64,000 bases of DNA. Origin: Olleya namhaensis (GTDB taxonomy: Bacteria; Bacteroidota; Bacteroidia; Flavobacteriales; Flavobacteriaceae). Below are positions 54,405-63,659 of the stretch, in pieces. Position numbers and translations under genes: made by a program. The notes under the pieces are model-generated. The model was not told where the DNA came from and did not search any database. It saw only the letters and a list, made by a program, of their open reading frames with translations. Positions within the stretch are counted from its first letter, which is position 1. Each line of letters starts with the position of its first letter. The DNA lies in assembly GCF_900114005.1 (NCBI RefSeq), contig NZ_FORM01000006.1, forward strand, positions 186,001 to 250,000. The letters run 5' to 3'.

Positions 54405-55829
54405 ATGAGAATATTAGTAACAGGAGCAACAGGTTACATTGGTAAGCGCATTATCCCGTTACTATTAGAACAAGGACACACTGTGGTTTGTGCTGTTAGA
54501 GGTAAATTACGTACAGAACGTAAATATTCTGAAGAAGAAAATTTACACGTTATTGAGGCTGACTTTCTAAAGCCTGAAACTTTAAGTAATATCCCAAAAG
54601 ATATTGATGCTGCCTATTATTTGATTCATTCTATGTCAAATTCGGTAGATCAATTTCATCAAATGGAAGAAGACTGCGCGATAAATTTCAAAAATTATAT
54701 TGAAACAACTAACGCCAAGCAAGTCATTTATTTAAGTGGTATTACAAACGATACCAAATTATCTAAGCATTTATTATCTAGAAAAAATGTCGAAACAACT
54801 TTACAATCCAAACACTACGCCTTAACTGTTTTCAAAGCAGGTATAATTGTTGGTTCTGGTAGTGCTAGTTTTGAAATTATAAGAGATTTAGTAGAAAAAC
54901 TTCCTGTAATGGTTGCGCCTAAATGGTTAAATACAAAAACACAACCTATTGGCGTTAGAGATGTCTTAACGTTTTTAATTCGTGGTCTAGGAAACCAAAA
55001 ATTATATAATACTTCACACGATATTTTTGGACCCGAAGTCATGACATATAAGCAAATGTTACTAAAATTTGCTGAAGCCAGAAAATTAAAGCGCTACATA
55101 TTAACGGTACCTGTAATGACACCAAAACTGTCTAGTTATTGGCTATATTTTGTAACATCAACGTCTTATAAATTGGCGGCATCATTAGTAAATAGTATGG
55201 GTATTGAAATTATAGGCGAGAAAAGCAACATCAACCAATTACTAGACGTCACGCCTATGTCTTACAAACAAGCTGTAGCGTTAGCTTTTGTCAAGATTGA
55301 AGGTAACGATATTATTTCAAGCTGGAAAGATGCACTTATTAATAGCCGATTTAAAAAACGAGCATCCACTCAATATTTAAAAGTACCAAAACACGGTTGC
55401 TTTACAGACATAAAAGAACGCAAAGTAAAAGACGAGCAGCGTACACTTGAAAAAATTTGGGCTATTGGTGGCGAAAACGGTTGGTATTACGGGACGTTTT
55501 TATGGAAAATCAGAGGTTTTCTGGATAAACTAGTTGGTGGTATTGGTTTGCGTCGTGGACGTACAAATAAAACAAAAATAAAAACTGGAGATGCCTTAGA
55601 CTTTTGGCGTGTCCTTTTAGCAGATAAAGAAGAACAGCGTCTAATACTCTTTGCAGAAATGAAACTGCCCGGAGAAGCCTGGTTAGAATTTAGAGTGGCC
55701 AAAGGTAAAGTTTACCAACGTGCTACTTTTAGACCTAGAGGATTGGCGGGACGTTTGTATTGGTATAGTGTATTACCATTTCATGGCTTTATTTTTAAAG
55801 GGATGATTAACAAATTAGCCAATGCCTAA
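54405..55829 (+). CDS. SDR-type NAD(P)-binding protein with C-terminal DUF2867
   Basis: A 474-residue two-domain protein. Residues 1-250 are an atypical extended SDR with [20 protein letters not shown] at the N-terminus, YYLIHSM and YLSGIT. The DUF2867 domain (about 320-470) shows [48 protein letters not shown] and [18 protein letters not shown]. Substrate unknown; the gene is commonly found with photolyase genes. It is followed at -8 bp by the DUF2256 mini-gene. Confidence 0.9.
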   Translation: MRILVTGATGYIGKRIIPLLLEQGHTVVCAVRGKLRTERKYSEEENLHVIEADFLKPETLSNIPKDIDAAYYLIHSMSNSVDQFHQMEEDCAINFKNYIETTNAKQVIYLSGITNDTKLSKHLLSRKNVETTLQSKHYALTVFKAGIIVGSGSASFEIIRDLVEKLPVMVAPKWLNTKTQPIGVRDVLTFLIRGLGNQKLYNTSHDIFGPEVMTYKQMLLKFAEARKLKRYILTVPVMTPKLSSYWLYFVTSTSYKLAASLVNSMGIEIIGEKSNINQLLDVTPMSYKQAVALAFVKIEGNDIISSWKDALINSRFKKRASTQYLKVPKHGCFTDIKERKVKDEQRTLEKIWAIGGENGWYYGTFLWKIRGFLDKLVGGIGLRRGRTNKTKIKTGDALDFWRVLLADKEEQRLILFAEMKLPGEAWLEFRVAKGKVYQRATFRPRGLAGRLYWYSVLPFHGFIFKGMINKLANA

Positions 55830-55974
55830 AAACATAAAAAAACAAAATCTACCAACCAAAACATGCCCAACGTGTCAATTGCCATTTACATGGCGTAAAA
55901 AATGGGAAAAGAGTTGGAATGACGTAAAATATTGTAGTGAAAAATGCAGACGCAACAAAACAAAAACAGCCTAG
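55822..55974 (+). CDS. DUF2256 mini-protein
   Basis: A 50-residue protein that I read directly: a zinc-knuckle-like protein with CPTC near residue 15, [20 protein letters not shown] and CRR. The Cys pattern C-x2-C, then C-x3-C, is the DUF2256 signature. The family is nearly always next to cryptochrome/photolyase genes. The gene overlaps the end of the SDR gene by 8 nt and the start of the DASH gene by 31 nt, so translation is coupled on both sides. Role unknown. Confidence 0.88.
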   Translation: MPKNIKKQNLPTKTCPTCQLPFTWRKKWEKSWNDVKYCSEKCRRNKTKTA

Positions 55975-57257
55975 TTTGGTTTAAAAACGACCTAAGATCT
56001 CAAGATAATATTGCTCTTAAAAATGCAATAGCAAACAGCAATAATACCATTGCTGTTTATTGTTTTGACCCAAGACAATTTAAAAAATCACCTTTTGGAT
56101 TTAAAAAGACTGAAAATTTTAGAGCGCAGTTTTTAATCGAAACTATAACAGATTTAAAGCAGCAATTAAAACAGCTTAATATTCCGTTGTTCGTTTACAC
56201 GGAAACTCCAGAACACGTTATCCATGATTTAGTTAAGCAACATAATATTTCGACTGTTTATCTTCAAAAAGAATGGACAGATGAAGAGGTTTTGGTTATC
56301 AATCAAGTAAAAGCTAATCTTTCAGATGACATAGAATGTATTGAAACTTACGATCAGTTTTTATACCATCCAGAAGATATTCCGTTTAAAACGGAAGCAT
56401 TGCCAAACGTGTTTACACAATTCAGGAAACAATGCGAAAAACTGAGTACTATCAGACCTTTAAACGTCACTAATTCAGCTACAGCGGAAAACTTCAACAT
56501 AACAAACAACACAACAATTCCTACTTTAGAAACTCTAGGATTGGATACTATAACTCCGCATCCTAATAATGCATTTCCTTTTAAAGGAGGACAAACCGAA
56601 GCTTTAAGACGCTTAAATAATTATTTTTTCGAAACCAAAAAATTAGGCTTTTACAAAAAAACTAGAAACGGATTAATAGGTACAGACTTTAGCTCTAAGT
56701 TTTCGCCATGGTTGGCTAACGGAAGTTTATCTGCTAAACAAATTTATCATGAAGTTATACGTTTTGAAAACGAACATTTAAAAAACGAATCTACTTATTG
56801 GCTAATTTTTGAATTGATTTGGCGAGATTATTTTAAATACGTGTCCTTAAAACACGGTAACCAACTATTTAAAATAGGTGGCATTTTAAACAAGCAATAC
56901 GACTGGTCTACAAATCAAACAAAAATTAAACAATGGATTGATGGTAACACACCAGAACCTTTTGTTAATGCTAACATGCTTGAGCTTAAAAAAACAGGTT
57001 GGATGAGTAATCGTGGACGACAAAATGTTGCCAGCTATTTTGCAAAATCGTTAAAATTAGATTGGCGTATTGGAGCAAGTTATTTTGAAAGTATGCTTAT
57101 AGATTATGATGTGCATAGCAACTACGGAAACTGGATGTATGTTGCAGGCGTTGGAAACGATCCAAGAGACCGAAAATTTAACGTAAAACTACAAGCAGAA
57201 CGCTATGATACTAACGGGAAATATCAGCGATTATGGCTGCAAGACACCCTTTTTTAA
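55944..57257 (+). CDS. Cryptochrome/photolyase, DASH type
   Basis: A 437-residue blue-light flavoprotein that binds FAD and probably a folate antenna. The N-terminal antenna domain starts [20 protein letters not shown]; the C-terminal FAD domain has [35 protein letters not shown] and [15 protein letters not shown], all typical of cry-DASH. Members repair cyclobutane dimers in single-stranded DNA and may signal. It is slightly shorter than usual at the C-terminus but the fold core is complete. Confidence 0.93.
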   Translation: MQTQQNKNSLVWFKNDLRSQDNIALKNAIANSNNTIAVYCFDPRQFKKSPFGFKKTENFRAQFLIETITDLKQQLKQLNIPLFVYTETPEHVIHDLVKQHNISTVYLQKEWTDEEVLVINQVKANLSDDIECIETYDQFLYHPEDIPFKTEALPNVFTQFRKQCEKLSTIRPLNVTNSATAENFNITNNTTIPTLETLGLDTITPHPNNAFPFKGGQTEALRRLNNYFFETKKLGFYKKTRNGLIGTDFSSKFSPWLANGSLSAKQIYHEVIRFENEHLKNESTYWLIFELIWRDYFKYVSLKHGNQLFKIGGILNKQYDWSTNQTKIKQWIDGNTPEPFVNANMLELKKTGWMSNRGRQNVASYFAKSLKLDWRIGASYFESMLIDYDVHSNYGNWMYVAGVGNDPRDRKFNVKLQAERYDTNGKYQRLWLQDTLF

Positions 57258-57328
57258 GATACGTCCGTTTAAGCGTTTTATAAGTACAAGCAAAATACAA
57301 AAAGAACTAAACAGAAAACAACCAATCA

Positions 57329-58861
57329 TTGAAAACATTAAGACTAATACTTGGCGATCAATTAAATAGTAAACACAGCTGGTACAAAGACAATCCGGAA
57401 AACACAGTATATTGTTTGTTTGAAATGCGTCAGGAAACCGACTACGTGACACATCATATCCAAAAAATTATTGGATTTTTTGCTGCCATGCGCGATTTTG
57501 GTCAACATTTAAAAGACCAAGGTTTTACTGTCCAATATTTAAAACTAGACGACAATAAAAACACCCAAAACTTAACAGACAACCTTAAGTTACTAATTGA
57601 GGAACATAACATTACTAAATTTGAATATCAATTACCTGACGAATATCGATTAGACGAGCAATTGTCTACTTTTTGTAACTCGGTAGATATTGATACAGAA
57701 GCATTTTCAACAGAACATTTTTATACAGAACGTCACGATTTAAAACAGTTTTTTAAAGGTAAAAAGCAATACCTAATGGAAAATTTTTATCGTGATATGC
57801 GTAAAAAACACGATATCCTAATGGTTGCAGGACAACCTGAAGGTGGTAAATGGAATTACGACAAAAGTAATCGCAATAAATGGAAAGCCGATCATCCTAT
57901 TCCGCCTTACAAATATTTCAAAAATGATATTGAGACTATTGTAACGCTAATTGAAAAAGAAGACATTAAAACACTTGGAACATTAGACACAAAAACCTTC
58001 AGTTATCCTATAAATAGGCAACAAGCACTAGAACAACTTAAATATTTTTGCGAGGTATTGTTGATTCATTTTGGAGATTATCAAGATGCCATGCACACAG
58101 ACCAAGTCTATTTGTTTCATTCTAGGCTGTCTTTTGCTATGAATCTAAAATTGATTTCACCTAAAAACATAGTCGATACTGTACTTAATTATTGGCGCAA
58201 ACATGGCGAGGATATAAATATTAGTCAAGTAGAAGGTTTTATTAGGCAAATTTTAGGTTGGAGAGAATATATGCGTGGCATGTATTGGGCTTTAATGCCA
58301 GAGTATAAAACGCTTAATTATCTTGAAAACAATAATAATCTGCCAGATTTTTATTGGACAGGAAACACAAAAATGAATTGCCTTAAACAATCCATTACCA
58401 ATAGTCTGGACAATGGTTATGCACACCATATCCAGCGTCTTATGGTTACTGGTAATTTTGCATTATTAGCACAAATAGATCCTGATCAGGTGGACGCCTG
58501 GTATTTGGGTATATATGTTGACGCTGTTGAGTGGGTTCAGCTTCCTAACACAAGAGGGATGAGTCAATTTGCAGATGGCGGAAAAATAGCAACAAAACCA
58601 TATGTGTCTAGCGGAAGTTATATTCATAAAATGGGAAATTACTGCGACAGTTGTCACTATAATAAAAAAGAAAAACTAGGCGACAAAGCATGTCCTTTTA
58701 ATAGTTTGTATTGGAATTTTTTGGATGACAAGCGTAAACAATTAGGAGATAATTTCAGAATGAAAATGATGTACAGCCTATTAGATAAAATGGAAGCTAA
58801 ACAACTAAGTAGCCTAAAAGAAAGAGCACAACAAATTATTGAAAATCCTGATAGTTTTTAA
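57329..58861 (+). CDS. Iron-sulfur photolyase (FeS-BCP / PhrB type)
   Basis: A 510-residue photolyase of the prokaryotic (6-4) class, starting at TTG. The N-terminus KTLRLILGDQLNSKHSW is typical of this class (lumazine antenna in the characterised proteins). Four cysteines fit the Fe-S ligands: MNCLKQS (near residue 350), YCDSCHYN and KACPFN. GWREYMRGMYW and NTRGMSQFADGG belong to the FAD domain. 71 bp separate it from the DASH gene, and REP-like repeats follow it. Confidence 0.93.
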   Translation: MKTLRLILGDQLNSKHSWYKDNPENTVYCLFEMRQETDYVTHHIQKIIGFFAAMRDFGQHLKDQGFTVQYLKLDDNKNTQNLTDNLKLLIEEHNITKFEYQLPDEYRLDEQLSTFCNSVDIDTEAFSTEHFYTERHDLKQFFKGKKQYLMENFYRDMRKKHDILMVAGQPEGGKWNYDKSNRNKWKADHPIPPYKYFKNDIETIVTLIEKEDIKTLGTLDTKTFSYPINRQQALEQLKYFCEVLLIHFGDYQDAMHTDQVYLFHSRLSFAMNLKLISPKNIVDTVLNYWRKHGEDINISQVEGFIRQILGWREYMRGMYWALMPEYKTLNYLENNNNLPDFYWTGNTKMNCLKQSITNSLDNGYAHHIQRLMVTGNFALLAQIDPDQVDAWYLGIYVDAVEWVQLPNTRGMSQFADGGKIATKPYVSSGSYIHKMGNYCDSCHYNKKEKLGDKACPFNSLYWNFLDDKRKQLGDNFRMKMMYSLLDKMEAKQLSSLKERAQQIIENPDSF

Positions 58862-58867
58862 AAAACA

Positions 58868-58914
58868 CCTCGATACAATTTTTAGAGAAAAACTAAAAAC
58901 CACGCGATGTGACG
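58868..58914 (-). repeat. REP-like repeat, copy B (inverted)
   Basis: On the minus strand reads CGTCACATCGCGTGG ... AAAAATTGTATCGAGG. Inverted relative to copy C, 55 bp away; together they can form a large stem-loop between two photolyase genes. Confidence 0.65.
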
Positions 58915-58968
58915 ATTACGTAAAACAAGACATAAAACAGAAACTAAATGACAATGCAATCACACAAG

Positions 58969-59015
58969 CGTCACTTCGAGTGATTTGTGAGGCACGAGCA
59001 AATTGTATCGAGAAG
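58969..59015 (+). repeat. REP-like repeat, copy C
   Basis: CGTCACTTCGAGTGATTT ... AAATTGTATCGAGAAG; 11 of the first 12 bases match copy A, and the last 13 agree with it. Confidence 0.7.
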
Positions 59016-59036
59016 CAATAAAGAGTAATCAATAAA

Positions 59037-60521
59037 ATGAAACAAAACCTAAGCATAGTATGGCTAAAACGCGACCTTCGACTACAAGATAACGAAGCCA
59101 TTACTAATGCTTTAAACTCAGGTCAACACACGCTCCTACTCTATACTTTTGAAGATTTTTTATTAAAAGACAAACATTATAGCCAGCGTCATTGGGACTT
59201 TGTAAAACAATCTCTAGAAGATTTAAACGCACAATTAAAACCATACAATTCCAAAGTATTGGTTGTCCAAAATGACATCCAAAAGGTTATAAAAACCATC
59301 AACATAACTTTTAACGTCACCAACGTATTTTCTCATAAAGAAACAGGTCTTTTATCTACGTTTAAACGAGATATCGCTTTCGCGGAATTTTCGGCCAATA
59401 ACACTATTGTTTGGTCAGAAAATGACAATAATGGTGTGCAACGTGGACTAACCAACAGAAATACATGGTATCAGAATTGGGACAATTATATGATGCAAGC
59501 CGAGTTTCTGTTTCAACCGAAACCAAATCAGCTACTACCTATAAATCAGATTGAAAGTCTTGAATCCGAACTAAACACAATTTCCGTGTCAACGGGCATT
59601 TCAAAAACATTTCAAAAAGGAGGCACAACAACAGGATTAAAATATATGCAATCGTTTTACAACGGGCGCTATCACAATTACATGTATCACATCTCTAAAC
59701 CACTAGATGCAAGAACAGGATGTAGTAGATTATCACCTTACATTGCTTGGGGAAACTTATCCATAAAACAGGTTATTAATGGCGCATCAGACGTTGTAAA
59801 GCACACCAAATACAAACGTCATTTAAATGCATTTGTATCTAGACTGCGTTGGCAAGCGCATTTTATCCAAAAGTTTGAAATGGAACATCTAATGGAGTTT
59901 AAAAGTGTTAACAAAGGCTACCATCAACTTAATAAACCTGTAAATTTAAAATATCAAGAAGCTTGGAAAAATGGACAAACCGGATTTCCTTTAGTGGATG
60001 CGTGCATGCGTTGTTTAAAAGAAACTGGCTATCTAAATTTTAGAATGAGAGCTTTAGTCGTTTCATTTTTTACACATAATTTATGGCAACCTTGGCAAGA
60101 TATGAGCGCGCATCTAGCAAGCTTATTTTTAGACTTCGAGCCCGGTATACATTACCCACAAATACAAATGCAAGCTGGCGAAACAGGTATTAATACTTTA
60201 CGTATTTACAACCCTTTAAAAAATAGCATAGAACATGATCCTAAAGGCCAATTTATCAAAAAATGGGTTCCAGAATTGGCATGTTTAGAAGCGCCATTTA
60301 TTCATAACCCTAGTCAAATGTCATATTTTGACCAGCAACTGACAGGATTTCAGTTGGGAACTGATTATCCTTACCCAATAATTGACGAGAAGCAAACCAG
60401 GACATTTGCTAGTGACACACTATGGAACATGAAAGACAATGTTTTGGTGAAAAAAGAAAGTTATCGTATCTTAAAACGACATACTTTAAGTAACAGAGCT
60501 AGAATGATTAACAACCAATAA
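59037..60521 (+). CDS. Deoxyribodipyrimidine photolyase-like protein
   Basis: A 494-residue photolyase/cryptochrome, the third in a row. It begins [23 protein letters not shown]-domain features: [68 protein letters not shown] and [11 protein letters not shown]. It is FAD-binding and most likely a cyclobutane dimer photolyase or a related photoreceptor. Contains a 13-mer copy encoding IAFAEFS. Confidence 0.92.
   Translation: MKQNLSIVWLKRDLRLQDNEAITNALNSGQHTLLLYTFEDFLLKDKHYSQRHWDFVKQSLEDLNAQLKPYNSKVLVVQNDIQKVIKTINITFNVTNVFSHKETGLLSTFKRDIAFAEFSANNTIVWSENDNNGVQRGLTNRNTWYQNWDNYMMQAEFLFQPKPNQLLPINQIESLESELNTISVSTGISKTFQKGGTTTGLKYMQSFYNGRYHNYMYHISKPLDARTGCSRLSPYIAWGNLSIKQVINGASDVVKHTKYKRHLNAFVSRLRWQAHFIQKFEMEHLMEFKSVNKGYHQLNKPVNLKYQEAWKNGQTGFPLVDACMRCLKETGYLNFRMRALVVSFFTHNLWQPWQDMSAHLASLFLDFEPGIHYPQIQMQAGETGINTLRIYNPLKNSIEHDPKGQFIKKWVPELACLEAPFIHNPSQMSYFDQQLTGFQLGTDYPYPIIDEKQTRTFASDTLWNMKDNVLVKKESYRILKRHTLSNRARMINNQ
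59375..59387 (-). repeat. 13-mer motif copy, TTCCGCGAAAGCG
   Basis: Exact copy on the minus strand inside the third photolyase gene; preceded by TAT in the genome direction. Confidence 0.75.
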
Positions 60522-60555
60522 AACATAACTACAGTAATAAAATATAATCTAATAT

Positions 60556-60607
60556 GTTAAATTTTGTTTAACATTAATTTTAAAAGGTTAAACATTTTGT
60601 ATATTTG
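60556..60607 (+). promoter_or_regulatory. Shared promoter/operator, copy 2
   Basis: GTTAAA-TTTTG-TTTAAC (60556-60572), 14-nt spacer, GTTAAACATTTTGTAT (60587-60602), then a full -7 box TATATTTG (60600-60607). Same spacing and parts as 51245-51296, while the 14-nt spacer itself differs. It lies about 27 bp before the TTG start of the next gene. Confidence 0.78.
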
Positions 60608-60633
60608 AGTATAATATTACAAAACACATCCAT

Positions 60634-61062
60634 TTGCTACTAAATACAACACACACTAATAACGAAAATAAGGAGCTAATTAATAACACTGTTGGACCTC
60701 CTTTTTCAATATTAGAAATGATTAAAAAAAAGGGCGTTGGATCCAAACGGATGATAGTTGACGAGGTTAGTCCAAATATGGCATCAATTTTGAACACTAT
60801 TAGTGATGTTAATTACGGAAATATAGAATTAAGACCAAAAGGAATACTAATTCATGTTACCAAAGGATTACAAAACTTTACATGGATAATACCATATTAT
60901 AGGTTAGTTGTGTATAAAGTGGATGGTTCTAGTATCCATTCTAACGGAAAGTTTATACATTTTAGAAACAACAAAACCTTTAAAGAAAACAAAAAGTTTT
61001 TTGATAAATTAATGACCGAAAAGATAAATTATGACGCTATATATAATGTGTCGCCAATTTAA
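60634..61062 (+). CDS. Unrecognised 142-residue protein in the photolyase island
   Basis: No family recognised. TTG start at 60634 (Met at residue 29, MIKKKGVGSKRMIVDE, is a possible alternative). It is predicted alpha/beta, with no signal peptide or membrane segment, and contains a strand-rich middle (GNIELRPKGILIHVTKG) with QNFTWIIPYYRLVVYKVD. It directly follows the shared promoter and its stop abuts the ATG of the TIGR03643 gene, so it is the first gene of that operon. Confidence 0.7.
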   Translation: MLLNTTHTNNENKELINNTVGPPFSILEMIKKKGVGSKRMIVDEVSPNMASILNTISDVNYGNIELRPKGILIHVTKGLQNFTWIIPYYRLVVYKVDGSSIHSNGKFIHFRNNKTFKENKKFFDKLMTEKINYDAIYNVSPI

Positions 61063-61341
61063 ATGAAGAAAGAATTTACTATTGAAGAAACGGACAGAAT
61101 AATTGAAATGGCTTGGGAAGATCGTACACCTTTTGACGCAATTACTTTTCAATTTGGAATTAAAGAACAAGAAGTAATTACATTAATGCGTCGCGAAATG
61201 AAACCTAGTAGTTTTAGATTATGGCGCGCAAGAGTACAAGGTAGAAATACCAAGCATAGTAAAAAAAGAGTATTTGAAGATGGACGCTTTAAATGCTCTA
61301 GACAAAAACAAATAACACACAATAAAATATCTAAACGTTAG
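61063..61341 (+). CDS. TIGR03643 family protein
   Basis: A 92-residue basic protein. The N-terminal half EETDRIIEMAWEDRTPFDAI and then FGIKEQEVITLMRREMKPSS looks like a helix-turn-helix, followed by FRLWRARVQGRNTKHSKKR, the family signature. The family is typical of photolyase neighbourhoods. It may bind DNA or a partner; function unknown. Confidence 0.9.
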   Translation: MKKEFTIEETDRIIEMAWEDRTPFDAITFQFGIKEQEVITLMRREMKPSSFRLWRARVQGRNTKHSKKRVFEDGRFKCSRQKQITHNKISKR

Positions 61342-61404
61342 ATATTTACAAAAAACTGCTTTGATTTGGCCTGTCAAACCAGATACAGCAAATAAAAAGA
61401 CATA

Positions 61405-62100
61405 ATGAATAAAGAAGAAGTATTAACAAAACAAACGAGTCAAACTTTACAAGGTTTTGATGACAACGATATTGGAGACGACCACCTATTTACTGGGTTA
61501 GAAACACCTATGAAAGCTGATGCTTTCAAGCTTTCTGATCAAGAAAAAAAAGAAAGAATTGCTATCCTTTTTGAAGAAATTATGGACGTTATGGGCTTAG
61601 ATTTAACAGATGATTCGTTAAAAGGCACACCCAAAAGAGTTGCCAAAATGTACATTGATGAAATATTTTCTGGATTAAACCCTCAAAATAAGCCAAAAAT
61701 TGCGTTATTTGACAACAAATACCAATACAATCAAATGTTGGTGGAGAAAAATATTACTTTCTACTCCAACTGCGAGCATCACTTTGTACCAATTATAGGT
61801 AAAGCTCATGTCGCTTATATTTCTTCAGGAAAAGTAATAGGCTTATCAAAATTAAACAGAATTGTACAGTATTTCGCTAAACGTCCTCAGGTACAAGAAC
61901 GCTTAACAAACCAAATAGCAGAAGAGCTAAAAGCAATATTAAAAACAGATGATGTTGCAGTTATTATTGATGCCAAACACTTATGTGTATCGTCACGAGG
62001 TATTAAAGATGAATCTTCTGCAACAGTGACGACATTTTATGGTGGACAATTTAATACACCAGAAAAAATAGCCGAATTACAAAATTATTTAAAAGATTAG
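61405..62100 (+). CDS. folE: GTP cyclohydrolase I
   Basis: Converts GTP to 7,8-dihydroneopterin triphosphate, entry to folate. The 231-residue protein has the zinc and active-site motifs: KNITFYSNCEHHFVPIIG (Cys and two His), GLSKLNRIVQYFAKRPQVQE and KHLCVSSRGI with the second zinc cysteine, followed by SATVTTFYGG. An N-terminal extension of about 45 residues is acidic. Because it lies in a photolyase island and folate (MTHF) is an antenna of some photolyases, it may be a dedicated paralogue; genome context is needed. Confidence 0.96.
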   Translation: MNKEEVLTKQTSQTLQGFDDNDIGDDHLFTGLETPMKADAFKLSDQEKKERIAILFEEIMDVMGLDLTDDSLKGTPKRVAKMYIDEIFSGLNPQNKPKIALFDNKYQYNQMLVEKNITFYSNCEHHFVPIIGKAHVAYISSGKVIGLSKLNRIVQYFAKRPQVQERLTNQIAEELKAILKTDDVAVIIDAKHLCVSSRGIKDESSATVTTFYGGQFNTPEKIAELQNYLKD

Positions 62101-62104
62101 CATT

Positions 62105-62329
62105 ATGAGCATCGTAGACAAAGCAATAGAGTTTTCAGAGAGAAAACATAAGTTTATTACAACAAGCGATCGTATTCTTGCTTCAAGAGAAGCTAAAGAT
62201 TTAATCCTTGGTGTCAATGAACTTTATAAGGAAAATAAAGATCCAAAATTAATGGATATTATGAAAGCCTTAACTGTTATTAAACAGAAAATTGAAAAAC
62301 GATTAAAAGGAAGACCATCTGCAGCATAA
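62105..62329 (+). CDS. Unrecognised 74-residue basic protein
   Basis: No family recognised. A helical, charged small protein (FSERKHKFITTSDRILASRE and AKDLILGVNELYK), isoelectric point expected high, with a basic tail IEKRLKGRPSAA. It starts 4 bp after the folE stop and is followed by a terminator, so it is the last gene of that operon. Confidence 0.65.
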   Translation: MSIVDKAIEFSERKHKFITTSDRILASREAKDLILGVNELYKENKDPKLMDIMKALTVIKQKIEKRLKGRPSAA

Positions 62330-62358
62330 GTTGTAGATAACGATCTAAATTACATATT

Positions 62359-62405
62359 AAGTGGTATTAATTAATAAGAGCAATCTTGTTGATACCACTT
62401 TTTTT
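62359..62405 (+). terminator. Terminator after the 74-residue gene
   Basis: AAGTGGTAT (62359-62367) pairs with ATACCACTT (62392-62400), 24-nt loop, followed by T-run. Confidence 0.7.
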
Positions 62406-62427
62406 ATACCTAAAACTCAGTAAAATC

Positions 62428-63111
62428 ATGAAAAATCTAATAATAATTGGCGGTAGTAAAGGCATCGGAAAAGCTATTACCGAAACTTTTTTAGAAAACC
62501 ACAATGTTATAAACATCAGTCGCAGTGCACCAGAATTTACACATGCTAATTTAACACACCACACTTGTGACATTTTAACAGACGATTTACCCGAAATAGA
62601 ACAAGTAGACACACTTATTTATTGTCCTGGTAGCATAAACCTAAAACCAATTACTAGGTTAAAATTAGATGATTTTAGAAACGATTTTGAAATAAACGTA
62701 CTTGGAGCAGTAAAAGCCATACAAAAGTATATAGATCCTTTAAAAAAGGGGCAGCAACCTTCCATTGTATTGTTTAGTACGGTGGCTGCTAAATTAGGTA
62801 TGCCCTTTCATGCTAGTGTTGCAGCATCTAAAAGTGCAGTAGAAGGTCTAGTAAAATCTGTAGGTGCAGAATTAGCACCAACGGTTAGAATAAATGCCAT
62901 AGCGCCTACCGTTACAGATACTGAGTTAGCTTCAAAATTATTACGCAACGATAAAATGATTGAAAATATTACAGAGCGTCATCCTTTAAAAAAGTTTTTG
63001 AACCCGCAGGAGGTAGCAGACATGGCACAATTTTTAACCTCATCTAAAGCAGCTTCAATATCAGGACAAATTTTTGAAATGGATTGTGGAATTGTAAGCT
63101 TTAAAATATAA
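62428..63111 (+). CDS. SDR-family protein lacking the catalytic tyrosine
   Basis: A 227-residue short-chain dehydrogenase fold protein; ATG at 62428 is preferred over an earlier in-frame ATG that lies within the terminator. NAD(P) motif IGGSKGIGKAITETF. In the active-site region the sequence is MPFHASVAASKSAVEGL: the expected Y-x3-K has the lysine, but the tyrosine position is valine. The segment IRVNAIAP-like RINAIAPTVTDTEL follows. The fold is intact, so it may bind NAD(P)H without typical catalysis, or use another residue. Confidence 0.88.
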   Translation: MKNLIIIGGSKGIGKAITETFLENHNVINISRSAPEFTHANLTHHTCDILTDDLPEIEQVDTLIYCPGSINLKPITRLKLDDFRNDFEINVLGAVKAIQKYIDPLKKGQQPSIVLFSTVAAKLGMPFHASVAASKSAVEGLVKSVGAELAPTVRINAIAPTVTDTELASKLLRNDKMIENITERHPLKKFLNPQEVADMAQFLTSSKAASISGQIFEMDCGIVSFKI

Positions 63112-63116
63112 TTTAT

Positions 63117-63659
63117 ATGAATCCTTTTAAAGCATTTATTGCAACCTTATTTTCTAAAAGCAGCACAAGTATTGACCGCTCTAAACTGCCCAGTATTTAT
63201 GATATCAAAATCAATAATTTACAAGGCAAACCTATAGATTTTAAAACATTTAAAGGCAAACACATTCTATTTGTAAATGTAGCTTCTAAATGTGGTTTTA
63301 CACCGCAATACAAAGATTTGCAAGAGTTACAAGATAATAACCCAGATACTTTAAAAATAATAGGTGTCCCTTGCAATCAATTTGGTAGTCAAGAACCAGG
63401 AGATGCAAGCGCTATTGAAGAGTTTTGCGAAGTTAATTATGGCGTTTCGTTTTTAATTACTGAAAAGATAAAGGTTAAAGGAACTAATCAACACCCATTG
63501 TATGCTTGGCTAACTAACGTGACTAAAAATGGATCAAGCAGTTCTTCTGTTAAATGGAATTTTCAGAAGTATATGGTTAGTCCTGAAGGTCAATTACTAG
63601 ATTACTACTACTCTACTACAAGTCCTAAAAGTTCAAAAATTACTAAATATTTAAAATGA
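63117..63659 (+). CDS. Glutathione peroxidase-family protein
   Basis: A 180-residue thiol peroxidase. The active-site cysteine lies in NVASKCGFTPQYKDL (no selenocysteine codon), followed by GVPCNQFGSQEPG and the tryptophan of SSVKWNFQKYMVSPEG. There is no clear signal peptide; the first 20 residues are a short leader. Such enzymes usually work with thioredoxin. It is expected to remove peroxides formed by light. Its stop overlaps the next start (ATGA). Confidence 0.94.
   Translation: MNPFKAFIATLFSKSSTSIDRSKLPSIYDIKINNLQGKPIDFKTFKGKHILFVNVASKCGFTPQYKDLQELQDNNPDTLKIIGVPCNQFGSQEPGDASAIEEFCEVNYGVSFLITEKIKVKGTNQHPLYAWLTNVTKNGSSSSSVKWNFQKYMVSPEGQLLDYYYSTTSPKSSKITKYLK

Noticed and set aside
58839-59101. 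Short opposing reading frames (about 60 codons each) between the Fe-S photolyase and the third photolyase
   Set aside because: They run across the REP-like repeats and overlap both flanking genes; codon use is not gene-like.
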